NCBI GenBank assembly: GCA_013824165.1
Contig: PNNH01000102.1
Span: forward strand, 1-64,000
DNA length: 64,000 nucleotides
Reading direction: 5' to 3'
Source of the DNA: Methylibium sp.
GTDB lineage: Bacteria; Pseudomonadota; Gammaproteobacteria; Burkholderiales; Burkholderiaceae_C
Part shown: piece after piece, positions 1 through 7,731 of the stretch
Layout of the letters: every line of letters begins with the position of its first letter
Position numbering within the stretch: the first letter of the stretch is position 1
Program-made: the position numbers and the translations under genes
Notes under the pieces: generated by a model
Seen by the model: only the letters and a program-made list of their open reading frames with translations
Told to the model about the DNA's origin: nothing
Database searches by the model: none

Positions 1-1803
1 GCTGAAGCACAGGATCCAGTCGTGCGTGTTGGCGATGAAGAGCTGGTCGATCCAGTCGTCATCCTTGGTCTGCGTGGCCTGCTTGCCGCGGCCGCCGCGG
101 CGCTGGGCGCGGTATTCACTGAGCGCCTGGCTCTTGATGTAGCCGGTGTGCGAGAGCGTCACCACCATATCGGTCGGCGTGATCAGGTCTTCGGTACCTA
201 GCTCCTGGGCGTTGTGTTCAATCACGCTGCGACGCGCGCCGAGCTTGGTCTGGCCAAACTCCTGGCGAACCTGCAGCAGCTCCTCGCCAATGATGACGGT
301 CACACGCTCAGGCTTGGCCAGGATGTCCAGCAGGTCAGCGATCTGCGACATCACGTCCTTGTATTCGCCGACGATCTTGTCCTGCTCCAGGCCGGTCAGG
401 CGCTGCAGACGCATCTGCAGGATCTCGCCCGCCTGGTCTTCCGAGAGCCGGTACAGGCCGTCGGTCTGCATGCCGAACTCGATGCCGAGGCCGTCGGGGC
501 GATAGGCCTGGCTGCCGCCTTCGGCGCGCGACAGCATCTCGCGCACCAGCGAGGAGTCCCAGCTCTTGCTCATCAGCGCGGCCTTGGCGACCGGCGGCGT
601 GGGCGAGCTCTTGATGGTCTCGATGAACTCGTCGATATTGGCCAGCGCGACGGCCAGACCTTCCAGCACGTGGCCGCGTTCGCGCGCCTTGCGCAGCTCG
701 AAAATCGTGCGGCGCGTCACCACTTCGCGGCGGTGCTCCAGGAAGACGGTGATCAAGTCCTTCAGGTTGCACAGCTTGGGCTGACCATCGATCAGCGCCA
801 CCATATTCATGCCGAAGGTGTCTTGCAGCTGGGTCTGCTTGTAGAGGTTGTTCAGCACGACCTCGGGCACCTCGCCACGCTTGAGCTCGATCACCACGCG
901 CATACCGGACTTGTCGCTCTCGTCCTGGATGTGGCTGATGCCTTCGATCTTCTTTTCCTGCACCAGCTCGGCGATCCGCTCCAGCAGGGTCTTCTTGTTC
1001 ACCTGGTAGGGAATCTCGTCCACGATGATGGACTGACGCGAGCCGCGGTCGATGTCTTCAAAATGCACCTTGGCCCGCATCACCACCTTGCCGCGGCCGG
1101 TGCGGTAACCATCACGCACGCCCGATATGCCGTAGATGATGCCGGCGGTCGGAAAATCCGGTGCCGGGATGATTTCCATCAGTTCATCGATCGAGACATC
1201 CGGGTTCTTCAGCGTGTGCAGGCAGGCGTCGACCACCTCATTGAGGTTGTGCGGCGGAATATTGGTGGCCATGCCCACGGCAATGCCCGCTGCGCCATTC
1301 ACCAGCAGATTGGGCAGGCGCGCCGGCAGCACCAAGGGCTCCTTCTCCGAGCCGTCGTAGTTCGGCCCGAAATCGACGGTTTCCTTGTCGATATCGGCCA
1401 GCATTTCGTGCGCGATTTTGTCCAGGCGAATTTCGGTGTAACGCATCGCCGCTGCGTTATCACCATCGACCGAGCCGAAATTGCCTTGGCCGTCGACCAG
1501 CATGTGGCGCAGGCTGAAGGGCTGAGCCATGCGGACGATGGTGTCGTAAACGGCGGTATCGCCATGCGGGTGGTACTTACCGATCACATCGCCAACGATA
1601 CGGGCCGACTTCTTGTAGGGCCGGTTCCAGTCGTTATTCAACTCGTGCATGGCGAACAGCACTCGCCGATGGACCGGCTTCAGGCCGTCGCGCGCATCGG
1701 GCAGTGCGCGCCCCACGATCACGCTCATGGCGTAATCGAGGTACGAGCGACGCATCTCCTCTTCGAGGCTGATGGGCAAAGTCTCTTTGGCGAACTGGGT
1801 CAT
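1..1803 (-). CDS. gyrA: DNA gyrase subunit A (5' part, runs off the window start)
   Basis: GyrA is the breakage-reunion subunit of the A2B2 gyrase, which supercoils DNA in the cytoplasm. The window holds the first 601 codons of about 850-900. The N-terminus reads [20 protein letters not shown] and is followed by the conserved [16 protein letters not shown] block. The catalytic tyrosine is Tyr122 in [11 protein letters not shown]. The quinolone-resistance region reads [10 protein letters not shown], so residue 83 is Thr and residue 87 is Asp. Thr83 is the ordinary residue in several beta- and gammaproteobacteria and need not mean resistance. The start is the ATG at 1803, where similarity to E. 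coli GyrA begins. The tower and coiled-coil region is present up to the window edge; the C-terminal beta-pinwheel is outside. A long open frame on the opposite strand (214-1830) is a high-GC shadow. Confidence 0.98.
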   Translation of the reverse strand, partial: MTQFAKETLPISLEEEMRRSYLDYAMSVIVGRALPDARDGLKPVHRRVLFAMHELNNDWNRPYKKSARIVGDVIGKYHPHGDTAVYDTIVRMAQPFSLRHMLVDGQGNFGSVDGDNAAAMRYTEIRLDKIAHEMLADIDKETVDFGPNYDGSEKEPLVLPARLPNLLVNGAAGIAVGMATNIPPHNLNEVVDACLHTLKNPDVSIDELMEIIPAPDFPTAGIIYGISGVRDGYRTGRGKVVMRAKVHFEDIDRGSRQSIIVDEIPYQVNKKTLLERIAELVQEKKIEGISHIQDESDKSGMRVVIELKRGEVPEVVLNNLYKQTQLQDTFGMNMVALIDGQPKLCNLKDLITVFLEHRREVVTRRTIFELRKARERGHVLEGLAVALANIDEFIETIKSSPTPPVAKAALMSKSWDSSLVREMLSRAEGGSQAYRPDGLGIEFGMQTDGLYRLSEDQAGEILQMRLQRLTGLEQDKIVGEYKDVMSQIADLLDILAKPERVTVIIGEELLQVRQEFGQTKLGARRSVIEHNAQELGTEDLITPTDMVVTLSHTGYIKSQALSEYRAQRRGGRGKQATQTKDDDWIDQLFIANTHDWILCFS

Positions 1804-2069
1804 GCGCGGGGCGCGGCGCGAATCGATTGATGCGCGCCAGCGTCAAAATGGACGGGAGCGTGGATTCTAATTGCGCGTGCCTGTCGTGGCTTCGCAACAT
1901 TGTCGCGATGGCGGGCGAGGAGCGCAGCCACAATGCTTTCGTCTGGGTGCCCTATGGCACAATCGACGAGTCCCCAGGAGAGGCCGATAGGTATCTGTTT
2001 GCTCCTGTGGTTTTTGTTCCAGTTGTGGATATACGCAGGGCAACTGCGGCCTTCCTTGAGAGGAGAATC

Positions 2070-2729
2070 ATGAAGAAACTGAATCGCGTGGCGTCGCTCT
2101 TCGCAGTCGCTGCCGTTGCCAGCTCTGGCGTCTTTGCTCAGACCGTGGATAACTGGCGTGCTACGGACGGCACCGTCTGGAAGAACGGTACGAACGAACT
2201 GTGCTGGCGTGATGCCGGTTGGACCCCGGCCACTGCCGCCAAGGATTGCGACGGCGCGCTGAAGCCGGCTCCCAAGGCTGAGGCTCCGAAGCCGGCTGCC
2301 CCGGTCGCCCCGGTCGCTCCGCCTGCGCCTCCGAAGCCGGTGACCCCGCCTGCACCTCCGAAGCCCGTGAGCGAGAAGGTGACGTTTGCAGCTGATGCCT
2401 TCTTCGACTTCGACAAGGCTGTCCTGAAGACGGAAGCCAAGGCCAAGCTGGACGACCTGGTCAGCAAGACCGGCGGCATCAACCTGGAAGTCATCATCGC
2501 CGTCGGCCACACCGACAGCGTGGGCTCGGATGAGTACAACCAGAAGCTGTCTGTCCGTCGCTCGGAAGCTGTGAAGGCTTATCTGGTGACCAAGGGTGTC
2601 GAGAAGAACCGCGTCTACACCGAAGGCAAGGGCGAGAAGCAGCCTGTGGCCGACAACAAGACTTCTGAAGGTCGCTCGAAGAATCGCCGCGTCGAGATCG
2701 AAGTTGTCGGTACGCGCAACCTGAAGTAA
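2070..2729 (+). CDS. ompA: OmpA-family outer membrane protein with Pro/Ala-rich linker
   Basis: A 219-residue envelope protein that probably ties the outer membrane to peptidoglycan. Residues 1-23 form a signal peptide ending VFAQ. A short N-terminal region carries two cysteines (45 and 60), then a Pro/Ala/Lys linker at about 66-100. Residues 105-215 form an OmpA C-terminal peptidoglycan-binding domain with FFDFDKAVLK, GHTDSVGSDEYNQKLS and GRSKNRRVEIEV. There is no eight-stranded OmpA barrel, so it is a short OmpA-like protein of the kind found next to gyrA in Burkholderiales. The ATG at 2070 follows a strong GAGAGGAG ribosome-binding site. An in-frame extension upstream to 1827 lacks any signal and is rejected. 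A hairpin terminator follows. Confidence 0.95.
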   Translation: MKKLNRVASLFAVAAVASSGVFAQTVDNWRATDGTVWKNGTNELCWRDAGWTPATAAKDCDGALKPAPKAEAPKPAAPVAPVAPPAPPKPVTPPAPPKPVSEKVTFAADAFFDFDKAVLKTEAKAKLDDLVSKTGGINLEVIIAVGHTDSVGSDEYNQKLSVRRSEAVKAYLVTKGVEKNRVYTEGKGEKQPVADNKTSEGRSKNRRVEIEVVGTRNLK

Positions 2730-2756
2730 TGCACTGACTTCGGTCAGTTCTACGAG

Positions 2757-2780
2757 AGCCCCGCCGAGGCGGGGCTTTTT
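2757..2780 (+). terminator. Rho-independent terminator after ompA
   Basis: An 8-bp perfect stem (AGCCCCGC/GCGGGGCT) with a CGAG loop is followed by five T residues. It lies 28 bases after the ompA stop and separates ompA from ubiG. Confidence 0.9.
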
Positions 2781-2833
2781 CATGTCTGCTCGATACACGA
2801 AGGTGAGCTCTTCGCTTCGGCTACTATTTCAGA

Positions 2834-3535
2834 ATGACGAATGCTGACCCGCAGGAACTTGCCAAATTTGGCGAGTTGGCCCACCGCTGGTGGGACCCAG
2901 AAAGTGAGTTCAAGCCTCTCCACCAAATCAACCCTCTTCGCTTGGCGTGGATCGACAGCCTGTGCCCTCTAGCGGGGCGTTCGGTTGTAGATGTGGGTTG
3001 TGGTGGGGGAATTCTCAGTGACTCGATGGCGCGACGTGGTGCGCAGGTGCTGGGGATTGATCTTGCAAGTCGAGCATTGAAGGTTGCCAGGCTCCATGCG
3101 ATGGAGGCGGGCACAGAGTCCGTCGAGTACCGTGAGATCGCGGTCGAGGCATTGGCTGAAGAGATGCCTGCAGCGTTTGACGCCGTGACTTGCATGGAGA
3201 TGCTGGAGCACGTGCCGGATCCTGCTTCTGTGGTGAGAGCCTGCGCCGCCTTGGTCAAGCCTGGCGGCTTTGTCTTCCTGTCCACCTTGAACAGGAATAT
3301 GAAGTCTTTTTTGTTGGCGATTGTTGGCGCTGAGTACGTACTGAAGATGCTGCCCACCGGCACGCACGAGTACGCCCGCTTCATTCAGCCTTCTGAGTTG
3401 GCACAGGCCTGTCGAGACGCCGGGCTGGAGCTTTGCGCCAGCCGTGGCCTGAGTTTCAATCCGCTGACGCAGCGCTACGCGCTGGGCTCGGACACCGACG
3501 TCAACTATCTGTTCGCATGTCGGAAGCTACTTTGA
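2834..3535 (+). CDS. ubiG: Ubiquinone biosynthesis O-methyltransferase UbiG
   Basis: UbiG performs both SAM-dependent O-methylations of ubiquinone synthesis, on the 2-polyprenyl-6-hydroxyphenol and the 3-demethylubiquinol intermediates. The 233-residue length matches the family. The N-terminus has the family-typical [24 protein letters not shown] (residues 8-31) and the SAM motif [14 protein letters not shown] at 51-63; ATM..EHVPDP-like motif is seen as [10 protein letters not shown]. The start ATG at 2834 gives [12 protein letters not shown]. It is translationally coupled to gph, whose ATG lies inside its 3' end, an arrangement common in betaproteobacteria. Confidence 0.96.
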   Translation: MTNADPQELAKFGELAHRWWDPESEFKPLHQINPLRLAWIDSLCPLAGRSVVDVGCGGGILSDSMARRGAQVLGIDLASRALKVARLHAMEAGTESVEYREIAVEALAEEMPAAFDAVTCMEMLEHVPDPASVVRACAALVKPGGFVFLSTLNRNMKSFLLAIVGAEYVLKMLPTGTHEYARFIQPSELAQACRDAGLELCASRGLSFNPLTQRYALGSDTDVNYLFACRKLL

Positions 3536-4224
3536 GGGACGCTCCATTGAGCGCAGCGCTGGATGTCGAAATCCGTGCGGTGCTGTTCGATCTCGATGGC
3601 ACCCTGGTCGATAGCGCGCCGGATCTTGCGGGAGCGGCCAACGAAATGCGGGCAGTTTTCGGCTTGCCTGCATTGCCATACGAACTGCTTCGCCCGATGG
3701 TTGGGACCGGCGCTCGGGGCATGCTGGACGTCGCGTTGTCAATCGGGCCGGGTCATGCCGACTTTGAGCGGGTGCGTGAAGACTTTCTTGGGCGCTACGA
3801 GCTGCGTATGCTCCGATCGACCACCCTGTTCCCGGCTGTGGACGGTCTGCTTGACTCGCTTGGTTCGCAAGGCTTGCCTTGGGGCATTGTCACCAACAAG
3901 GCCGAGCGTTTTGCGATCCCTTTAACCGAAGCGCTGGGCCTTCGAGGGCGGGCGGCAGCGCTTATTGCTGGTGACAGTACGCCGCACGCCAAGCCGCATC
4001 CCGGTCCCTTGCTGGAGGCAGCACGTCGGGTAGGCGTTGACCCTCGACATTGTGTCTATGTCGGTGATGACATCCGAGATGTGCAGGCAGGTCATGCGGC
4101 CGGCATGGCAACGGTTGCCGCCTCTTGGGGCTATCTCGGGCGAGGCGAGCCCGTTGGCGCTTGGGGTGCAGATATTGTTGTGGAAAGACCGGAACAGCTC
4201 TTGAAGTCCTTGAGACTGGCCTAA
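3517..4224 (+). CDS. gph: Phosphoglycolate phosphatase, HAD family
   Basis: A HAD-superfamily hydrolase of 235 residues, predicted to dephosphorylate 2-phosphoglycolate formed during DNA repair and other metabolism. Motif I is [14 protein letters not shown] with the nucleophile and acid/base Asp pair; motif II is the Thr in [10 protein letters not shown]; the Lys of motif III is in AKPHPGPLL; motif IV is [12 protein letters not shown]. The ATG at 3517 overlaps the last 19 bases of ubiG and gives [13 protein letters not shown] longer frame from 3433 lies fully inside ubiG and is not needed. The TAA stop (4222-4224) is also the first half of the probable -10 box of ssrA. Confidence 0.93.
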   Translation: MSEATLRDAPLSAALDVEIRAVLFDLDGTLVDSAPDLAGAANEMRAVFGLPALPYELLRPMVGTGARGMLDVALSIGPGHADFERVREDFLGRYELRMLRSTTLFPAVDGLLDSLGSQGLPWGIVTNKAERFAIPLTEALGLRGRAAALIAGDSTPHAKPHPGPLLEAARRVGVDPRHCVYVGDDIRDVQAGHAAGMATVAASWGYLGRGEPVGAWGADIVVERPEQLLKSLRLA

Positions 4225-4227
4225 AAT
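4205..4227 (+). promoter_or_regulatory. Probable ssrA promoter -10 region overlapping the gph stop
   Basis: TAAAAT at 4222-4227 is well placed as a -10 box about 10 bases before the mature tmRNA 5' end at 4238. No good -35 hexamer is seen at 17 bp, so the assignment rests mainly on position. The box shares its first three bases with the gph stop codon. Confidence 0.4.
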
Positions 4228-4328
4228 GCAGACTTGAGGGGCCGACCAGGTTTCGACGTGGGTGCGGATCCGAAGTAGGGCATGTCGAGCACCAGTCCGC
4301 TCGTAAAACCACTGGAAACAAAGTAACT

Positions 4329-4361
4329 GCAAACGACTCTACGTTCGCACTCGCCGCTTAA
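4329..4361 (+). other. tmRNA tag-peptide reading frame
   Basis: The resume codon is GCA; the encoded tag is ANDSTFALAA followed by TAA. The terminal ALAA is the ClpXP/ClpAP degron seen across proteobacteria. Confidence 0.92.
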
Positions 4362-4574
4362 TACCGGCCGAGCTTCTCAACGGCAGGCCAATGGGCCGGG
4401 CTCAAGTCGCAAGACCGAAAGCTGAGAAGACATTCACATTGGCTGGTTTCCTGTCGGGTCACTCGGTAGGGAACAAGATTAAGTGACTGGCGGGAAAGGT
4501 AGTGTGCCGCTGCACGACCTGAACGCGAGATTCAAATCAGACGGCTAAACATGTAGAACTGCCCGGTGATGGCT

Positions 4575-4595
4575 TGCGGACGCGGGTTCAATTCC
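4575..4595 (+). repeat. Left attachment-site copy inside ssrA T-arm
   Basis: The 21 bases at 4575-4595 recur at 9006-9026 with one mismatch (A to G). They cover the 5' half and loop of the tmRNA T-arm, a classical target of tyrosine integrases. The two copies bracket the decayed integrase and the accessory genes between them. Confidence 0.7.
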
Positions 4596-4651
4596 CGCCG
4601 GCTCCACCATCCAACGATCTCAGGACGTCCAAGACGGTCCTGAGAAAACCG

Positions 4652-4690
4652 AAAGGCCTAAGTGAATCAAGCACTTAGGCCTTTTTCTTT
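4652..4690 (+). terminator. Rho-independent terminator downstream of ssrA
   Basis: A 13-bp stem (AAAGGCCTAAGTG at 4652-4664 and its complement at 4672-4684) with a 7-base loop runs into a T-rich tail. A second hairpin (TCTCAGGAC / GTCCTGAGA, 4618-4645) lies just upstream. Confidence 0.88.
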
Positions 4691-5233
4691 TGCTCGCGGT
4701 CTCCCATGGCAACCCCGTAGGTTCGGCTGGCAATACAGTAATTTTTACAGTAACTTGGAAAAAGCACACGAAGTGCGCCAGGAGTTACTGCCCTTCATCT
4801 CCAAGCGACTTCTCGCCACGCCATCGTCCAAAAGAAACGAACCAGACGACGACTCGCCCGGTCTGTCGAGCTATGACGCCCAGAACGCCAGTGATGAACT
4901 CATCCATACCGTCTCACGTGATGTGTGCGGATCGTTAACGATTTTTGCAGAGCATTTAGGCATGCTCACAGGCAGGTCGCTAGGTCGTCCGGCTCTCCCA
5001 TGGAGCGGACACAGGCAGGCGGCTTCTTCAGCCCGTTATCCGCGGCTTCCGGCCAGGAACGGAAGTTCGGTGGGGGATGCGGATATTCACACGATCAGCT
5101 GGATGCCGTCTTTGGTCGGCGGCGGCAGGGTTACCCATCCGAAAAATCAGCATTTTGCTGATGGTGATCCGGCCACTCTTACTTTAAGTTGCGGAGATTG
5201 TGCGTCCCCGCTAGAAGATCAGGGAACCGGCCG
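4691..5233. other. Stretch without a convincing gene, left end of the ssrA island
   Basis: A 191-codon frame is open here (4662-5237) but it starts inside the terminator hairpin, has no ribosome-binding site and matches no family I know. A segment around 4740-4950 has less GC-skewed codons and could be a remnant of an older island gene. I see no RNA gene or clear promoter. Confidence 0.4.
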
Positions 5234-6490
5234 ATGAGAGAACGAGCTGCTGCCGAGCTTCACGCAAAAGCACAGCGCATGCCCAGTGCGCAATCGCTGG
5301 AATCGGGGCAGCGCGAGGCGCGTGGAGCACCCAGCGCCTACGCACGGCGAGTGAATGTCAGCCCTCGCCAAGCGGTGCAGCGCCAAGCAATGGCACAGAT
5401 TCAAGGGCGGGCCGCAGCACCTGGCCCGGCCTGGCACTTGGGGCGACAGACCGTGGCGCAGCACCAGGCCTCGCAGCCTCGGCGCGTACTTCAGCGCCAG
5501 CCCGTGGCGCAACTGGCGCTGAACGAGGACGATACCCAGCGATTCCAGAAATGGCTGGCCGAGCAGCCATTTAAGCTCAGCGAGCGACAGCAGGCCAGCA
5601 TCATTCGGTATTGCAACACGGTGGACACTGCCGTAGACCAGGCCAAGCTGGACGCTGAAGCGGACGTCAATATCGCAAAGAAGCAAAAGCTCTACGCCAC
5701 CTTGAGCTCGGGGCGCGGCAAGGCAGCAGATAGAGCCAAAACGCCGCAAGATCGGCAAAGCATCTTGCATGCTAAGCAGCGAATTGACGATGCAATTGAG
5801 GAGCTGGGCGCTGCGCGGGAGCACGGTGGGCTGGGTCCTGAGTTGGTCAGCGCCGTCGACAGCCTGGCCGAGGTGCTACTGGAGACGCACCCATCAGATC
5901 GATTCACCTATGTGCTGATGGGCAACAGCCCAGCACCGTTGCTGGCCTGGCTGCTGGTGAAAGGCTACGACGAGGCAGCGGTGCATCTGCCGCTGGGCGG
6001 CTTGACCACGCCGGTGGGCGAGAAGGTCACCGAGTCCATAGGCAGTGGCGCCTTGCCTGCGCCTATTCGCGACTACTTCGATACGGCGCTGCGCCCCGCG
6101 CTGGAGCGTCGGCTGCCGCTGGTTCTGATCGACTATGTCTCCACTGGCGGCAGCCTGGTGAAAACGGCGGACTACATCAAGCGCTGGTTGGCAGAGCGCA
6201 GGGTCGACTTGCCCGTTACGTTTTTTGGCTATTCAGAGCACACCTTTGACGAAACTCCGGCGCTCACAGACTCGCCACACGAAGGTGTACTGGCTACCTC
6301 ACAGGGCAAGGCTGAGAATATTTTCACCAAACTCAACGCTGACAAAGCGGTGAAGGAGGTCTTGCTCATCAAGGGGCCTGCCACGCTGGACATCGGCGAT
6401 CTGCTGAAAGGGCAGGTGCCCAATGCGCAACCCGGCCATTGGCACCGCGTGCTGCGCCTGATGCGCGATGCCTTGACGCGGGACGACTGA
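5234..6490 (+). CDS. Island protein with QRQ-type N-terminal leader and phosphoribosyltransferase-like C-terminal half
   Basis: A 418-residue protein of unknown function. Residues about 1-100 are Gln/Arg/Ala rich with repeated phrases such as SPRQAVQRQAMAQIQG, RVLQRQPVAQLAL and RQTVAQHQ. Such low-complexity leaders are seen on proteins exported by contractile injection systems and on polymorphic-toxin-like proteins; that link is inference. A middle helical part (about 105-200) follows. The C-terminal half has FTYVLMGNSPAPLLAWLL and LPLVLIDYVSTGGSLVKTAD; the second resembles the PRPP-binding loop of phosphoribosyltransferases (hydrophobic strand, D, then T/S-GG-S). The ATG at 5234 follows CAGGGAA. 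It could equally be a nucleotide-salvage-like enzyme with a disordered leader. It is island cargo between the left attachment copy and an IS remnant. Confidence 0.7.
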   Translation: MRERAAAELHAKAQRMPSAQSLESGQREARGAPSAYARRVNVSPRQAVQRQAMAQIQGRAAAPGPAWHLGRQTVAQHQASQPRRVLQRQPVAQLALNEDDTQRFQKWLAEQPFKLSERQQASIIRYCNTVDTAVDQAKLDAEADVNIAKKQKLYATLSSGRGKAADRAKTPQDRQSILHAKQRIDDAIEELGAAREHGGLGPELVSAVDSLAEVLLETHPSDRFTYVLMGNSPAPLLAWLLVKGYDEAAVHLPLGGLTTPVGEKVTESIGSGALPAPIRDYFDTALRPALERRLPLVLIDYVSTGGSLVKTADYIKRWLAERRVDLPVTFFGYSEHTFDETPALTDSPHEGVLATSQGKAENIFTKLNADKAVKEVLLIKGPATLDIGDLLKGQVPNAQPGHWHRVLRLMRDALTRDD

Positions 6491-6499
6491 GCCTGCCAC

Positions 6500-6612
6500 T
6501 CAGGGGCCTAGTAGCCGCTTGTCCCAGTTCTCTGTCTCGCCGGATTCAAGGCGGCGGCGAACGAGCTTGGCCCACGAGGATATCGGCACAAGGATCGTCC
6601 TCCGTCTCGTTA
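6500..6612 (-). pseudogene. Possible C-terminal remnant of an unknown minus-strand gene
   Basis: Reading the minus strand towards the stop at 6500-6502 gives a protein-like tail with VPISSWAKLVRRRLESGE followed by TENWDKRLLGP. It is cut by the left end of the IS remnant at 6613. Composition looks like a real amphipathic C-terminus, but I recognise no family. Confidence 0.3.
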
Positions 6613-7012
6613 GTGAATCACCCCGGGTTTCGAGGAGGCTCCGATTCTGGAGAATGGAACCATGAAGAAGTCCCCGAAGTTTTCACCCGAGGTGCGCAAG
6701 CGCGCCGTTTGCATGATGCTGGAGCGCCGTCACGAGCATCCGTCGCAGCGGGCCGCCGTGGAGTCCATCGCCGGCAAGATTGGCTGTATGCCGCAGACGC
6801 AGCACACCTGGGTCCACCAGCATGAGTTTGATGCCGGCCAGCGCGAAAGCGTCTCGACAGCCGAAGCGCAGGACATCAAGGAGCTGAAGCGAGAGAACCG
6901 CGAACTGCGCAAGGTCAACGAAATCCAGAATTCGCTTCTGCCTTGCGCTGCGGTGTTGTTTCCGGGGAGCCCGGGCGTCGGCCAGCCTCTGCCGTTCAAC
7001 GTCCAGACATAG
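6613..7012 (+). mobile_element. IS3-family insertion sequence remnant
   Basis: The left end TGAATCACCCCGGGTTTCGA resembles the inverted repeat of IS3-family elements. The orfA transposase frame follows at 6662. No orfB, DDE motif or right inverted repeat can be seen, so only the left few hundred bases survive. Confidence 0.7.
6662..7012 (+). pseudogene. Truncated IS3-type transposase OrfA
   Basis: The frame opens MKKSPKFSPEVRKRAVCMML and continues with a helix-turn-helix of the IS3 OrfA kind (KIGCMPQTQHTWVHQHE) and the heptad-rich stretch IKELKRENRELRKVNEI. In intact relatives the next residues are LKLASAFFAQAELDR; here they become QNSLLPCAAVLFPGSPG, as expected after a frameshift. OrfB, the catalytic integrase-like part, is absent. 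The element is therefore dead. It sits between the PRTase-like gene and the integrase remnant, evidence that the island has been eroded by IS activity. Confidence 0.8.
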
Positions 7013-7043
7013 GTTACAGGAGGTGGAGTCGTCGAAATCAGCC

Positions 7044-7319
7044 CTAGTCGGAAGCGCTCGTTCCGCTGTCATTCAGGATTGCCTCCAGCCTTGCCCCCAG
7101 TCGAGGCAATGCATCCCGTTTCTCGATTGCGTAGTCATGATGCATGTAGCGCCGCCGCACTCGGCTGCCGGCCAGTACATGGTTTTGGCAGCGATCAATG
7201 ATGTCGGGCAGGACTCCAAGGGCTTGCATCATGGTTGCTGTGGTTCGGTGCATATCGTGAACTGCACAATCAATTGGCACAGGTCTGAAAACCGCCACAT
7301 TGGGTGTAAACGGGTGTCA
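7044..7319 (-). pseudogene. C-terminal remnant of a tyrosine-recombinase integrase
   Basis: The minus-strand frame ending at 7044 reads PIDCAVHDMHRTTATMMQAL, then GVLPDIIDRCQNHVLAGSRV and HHDYAIEKRDALPRLGARLE. This is the C-terminal end of a phage/island integrase: the HxxR box, the hydrophobic helix, the conserved CQNH and the HHDY tail near the tyrosine nucleophile. The homologous frame extends a few codons upstream (HPFTPN) to a stop at 7317-7319. The N-terminal DNA-binding and Arg I parts are missing. In the HxxR box the expected HDLRRT has become HDMHRT, so the catalytic Arg is His. The enzyme cannot work. Its presence explains how the island came to sit at ssrA. Confidence 0.82.
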
Positions 7320-7344
7320 ATTTGGAAGCGAGATACACCAATAA

Positions 7345-7358
7345 TTCCCGATCGGTAA
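7345..7358 (+). promoter_or_regulatory. HipB operator box 1 (imperfect)
   Basis: TTCCCGATCGGTAA, one mismatch from the perfect palindrome of box 2. It begins exactly 50 bases before box 2. Confidence 0.7.
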
Positions 7359-7394
7359 GTATTCTGTCAATCCATGACCTAATCGCATGCAGAA

Positions 7395-7408
7395 TTCCCG
7401 ATCGGGAA
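7395..7408 (+). promoter_or_regulatory. HipB operator box 2 (perfect palindrome)
   Basis: TTCCCGATCGGGAA is a perfect 14-bp inverted repeat just upstream of the -35 box of the hipBA promoter and 50 bases before box 3. Confidence 0.8.
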
Positions 7409-7415
7409 ATATCGC

Positions 7416-7444
7416 TTGTGCATACTCCGGTTGTGGCTTATAAT
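7416..7444 (+). promoter_or_regulatory. hipBA promoter, sigma-70 type
   Basis: -35 TTGTGC (7416-7421) and a consensus -10 TATAAT (7439-7444) are separated by 17 bp. Operator box 3 begins one base after the -10 box and box 2 ends 7 bases before the -35 box, the layout expected of an autorepressed toxin-antitoxin operon. Confidence 0.8.
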
Positions 7445-7458
7445 TTCCCGAACGGGAA
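7445..7458 (+). promoter_or_regulatory. HipB operator box 3
   Basis: TTCCCGAACGGGAA covers the expected transcription start. The three boxes start at 7345, 7395 and 7445, an exact 50-bp period (about five helical turns), so bound dimers would lie on nearly the same DNA face. Confidence 0.8.
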
Positions 7459-7470
7459 ACTGCGAAAGCC

Positions 7471-7731
7471 ATGGCATCCATTCGATCACCTCAACAACTC
7501 GGCGATGCACTACGTGCCGCTCGAAAGCAGCTCGGGCTGACCCAACCCCAGTTGGCGCTGGCAGCAGGGGTGGGTGTGCGCTTCATTGTCGACCTTGAAG
7601 CAGGCAAACCCACCGTAAGACTGGAAAACGTACTGCGGGTCATTGATGCCTTGGGTGGTGAGATCCAGTTGAGCGGATTGCCGGCCGTTGCAATCGAAGA
7701 TCGAAGAGAAGACTCCGACCATGGCGCATGA
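7471..7731 (+). CDS. hipB: HipB-like antitoxin, Xre-family repressor
   Basis: An 86-residue DNA-binding antitoxin. Residues about 7-60 are an Xre/Cro helix-turn-helix: QQLGDALRAARKQLGLTQPQ, then LALAAGVGVRFIVDLEAGKP, with the conserved Gly and the recognition-helix pattern of HipB. Its length is close to the 88 residues of E. coli HipB. The ATG at 7471 lies 12 bases after operator box 3. The coding region overlaps hipA by 11 bases, which points to coupled translation. It should repress its own operon through the three palindromes and bind HipA to neutralise it. It is cargo of the ssrA island, where it may serve as a stabiliser. Confidence 0.92.
   Translation: MASIRSPQQLGDALRAARKQLGLTQPQLALAAGVGVRFIVDLEAGKPTVRLENVLRVIDALGGEIQLSGLPAVAIEDRREDSDHGA

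Larger units (their letters stand above)
4238..4609 (+). ncRNA. ssrA: Transfer-messenger RNA (tmRNA)
   Basis: tmRNA rescues stalled ribosomes together with SmpB and tags the nascent peptide for proteolysis. The 5' end GGGGCCGACCAGGTTTCGAC and the 3' end CCGGCTCCACCA pair to give a 7-bp tRNA-like acceptor stem with one G-U pair. The T-arm reads GCGGGTTCAATTCCCGC. The tag frame starts with GCA at 4329 and reads ANDSTFALAA, stop 4359-4361; the betaproteobacterial ALAA ending is intact. Length is about 372 bases before processing. The 3' end carries the CCA in the gene. This 3' end served as the integration site of the island that follows, and the island has restored it. Confidence 0.97.

Noticed and set aside
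1-1803. Thr83 in GyrA as a quinolone-resistance change
   Set aside because: Thr at this position is the native residue in several beta- and gammaproteobacteria, so no resistance can be inferred.
214-1830. 538-codon open frame on the plus strand
   Set aside because: It is antisense to gyrA. High GC with strong third-position bias opens the opposite frame; no start signal or family is seen.
2138-2539. Minus-strand frame across the ompA linker with many GGAGG repeats
   Set aside because: It is the complement of the Pro/Ala-rich linker codons and has no independent support.
4662-5237. 191-codon frame after ssrA
   Set aside because: It starts within a strong terminator hairpin, lacks a ribosome-binding site and has no recognisable domain.
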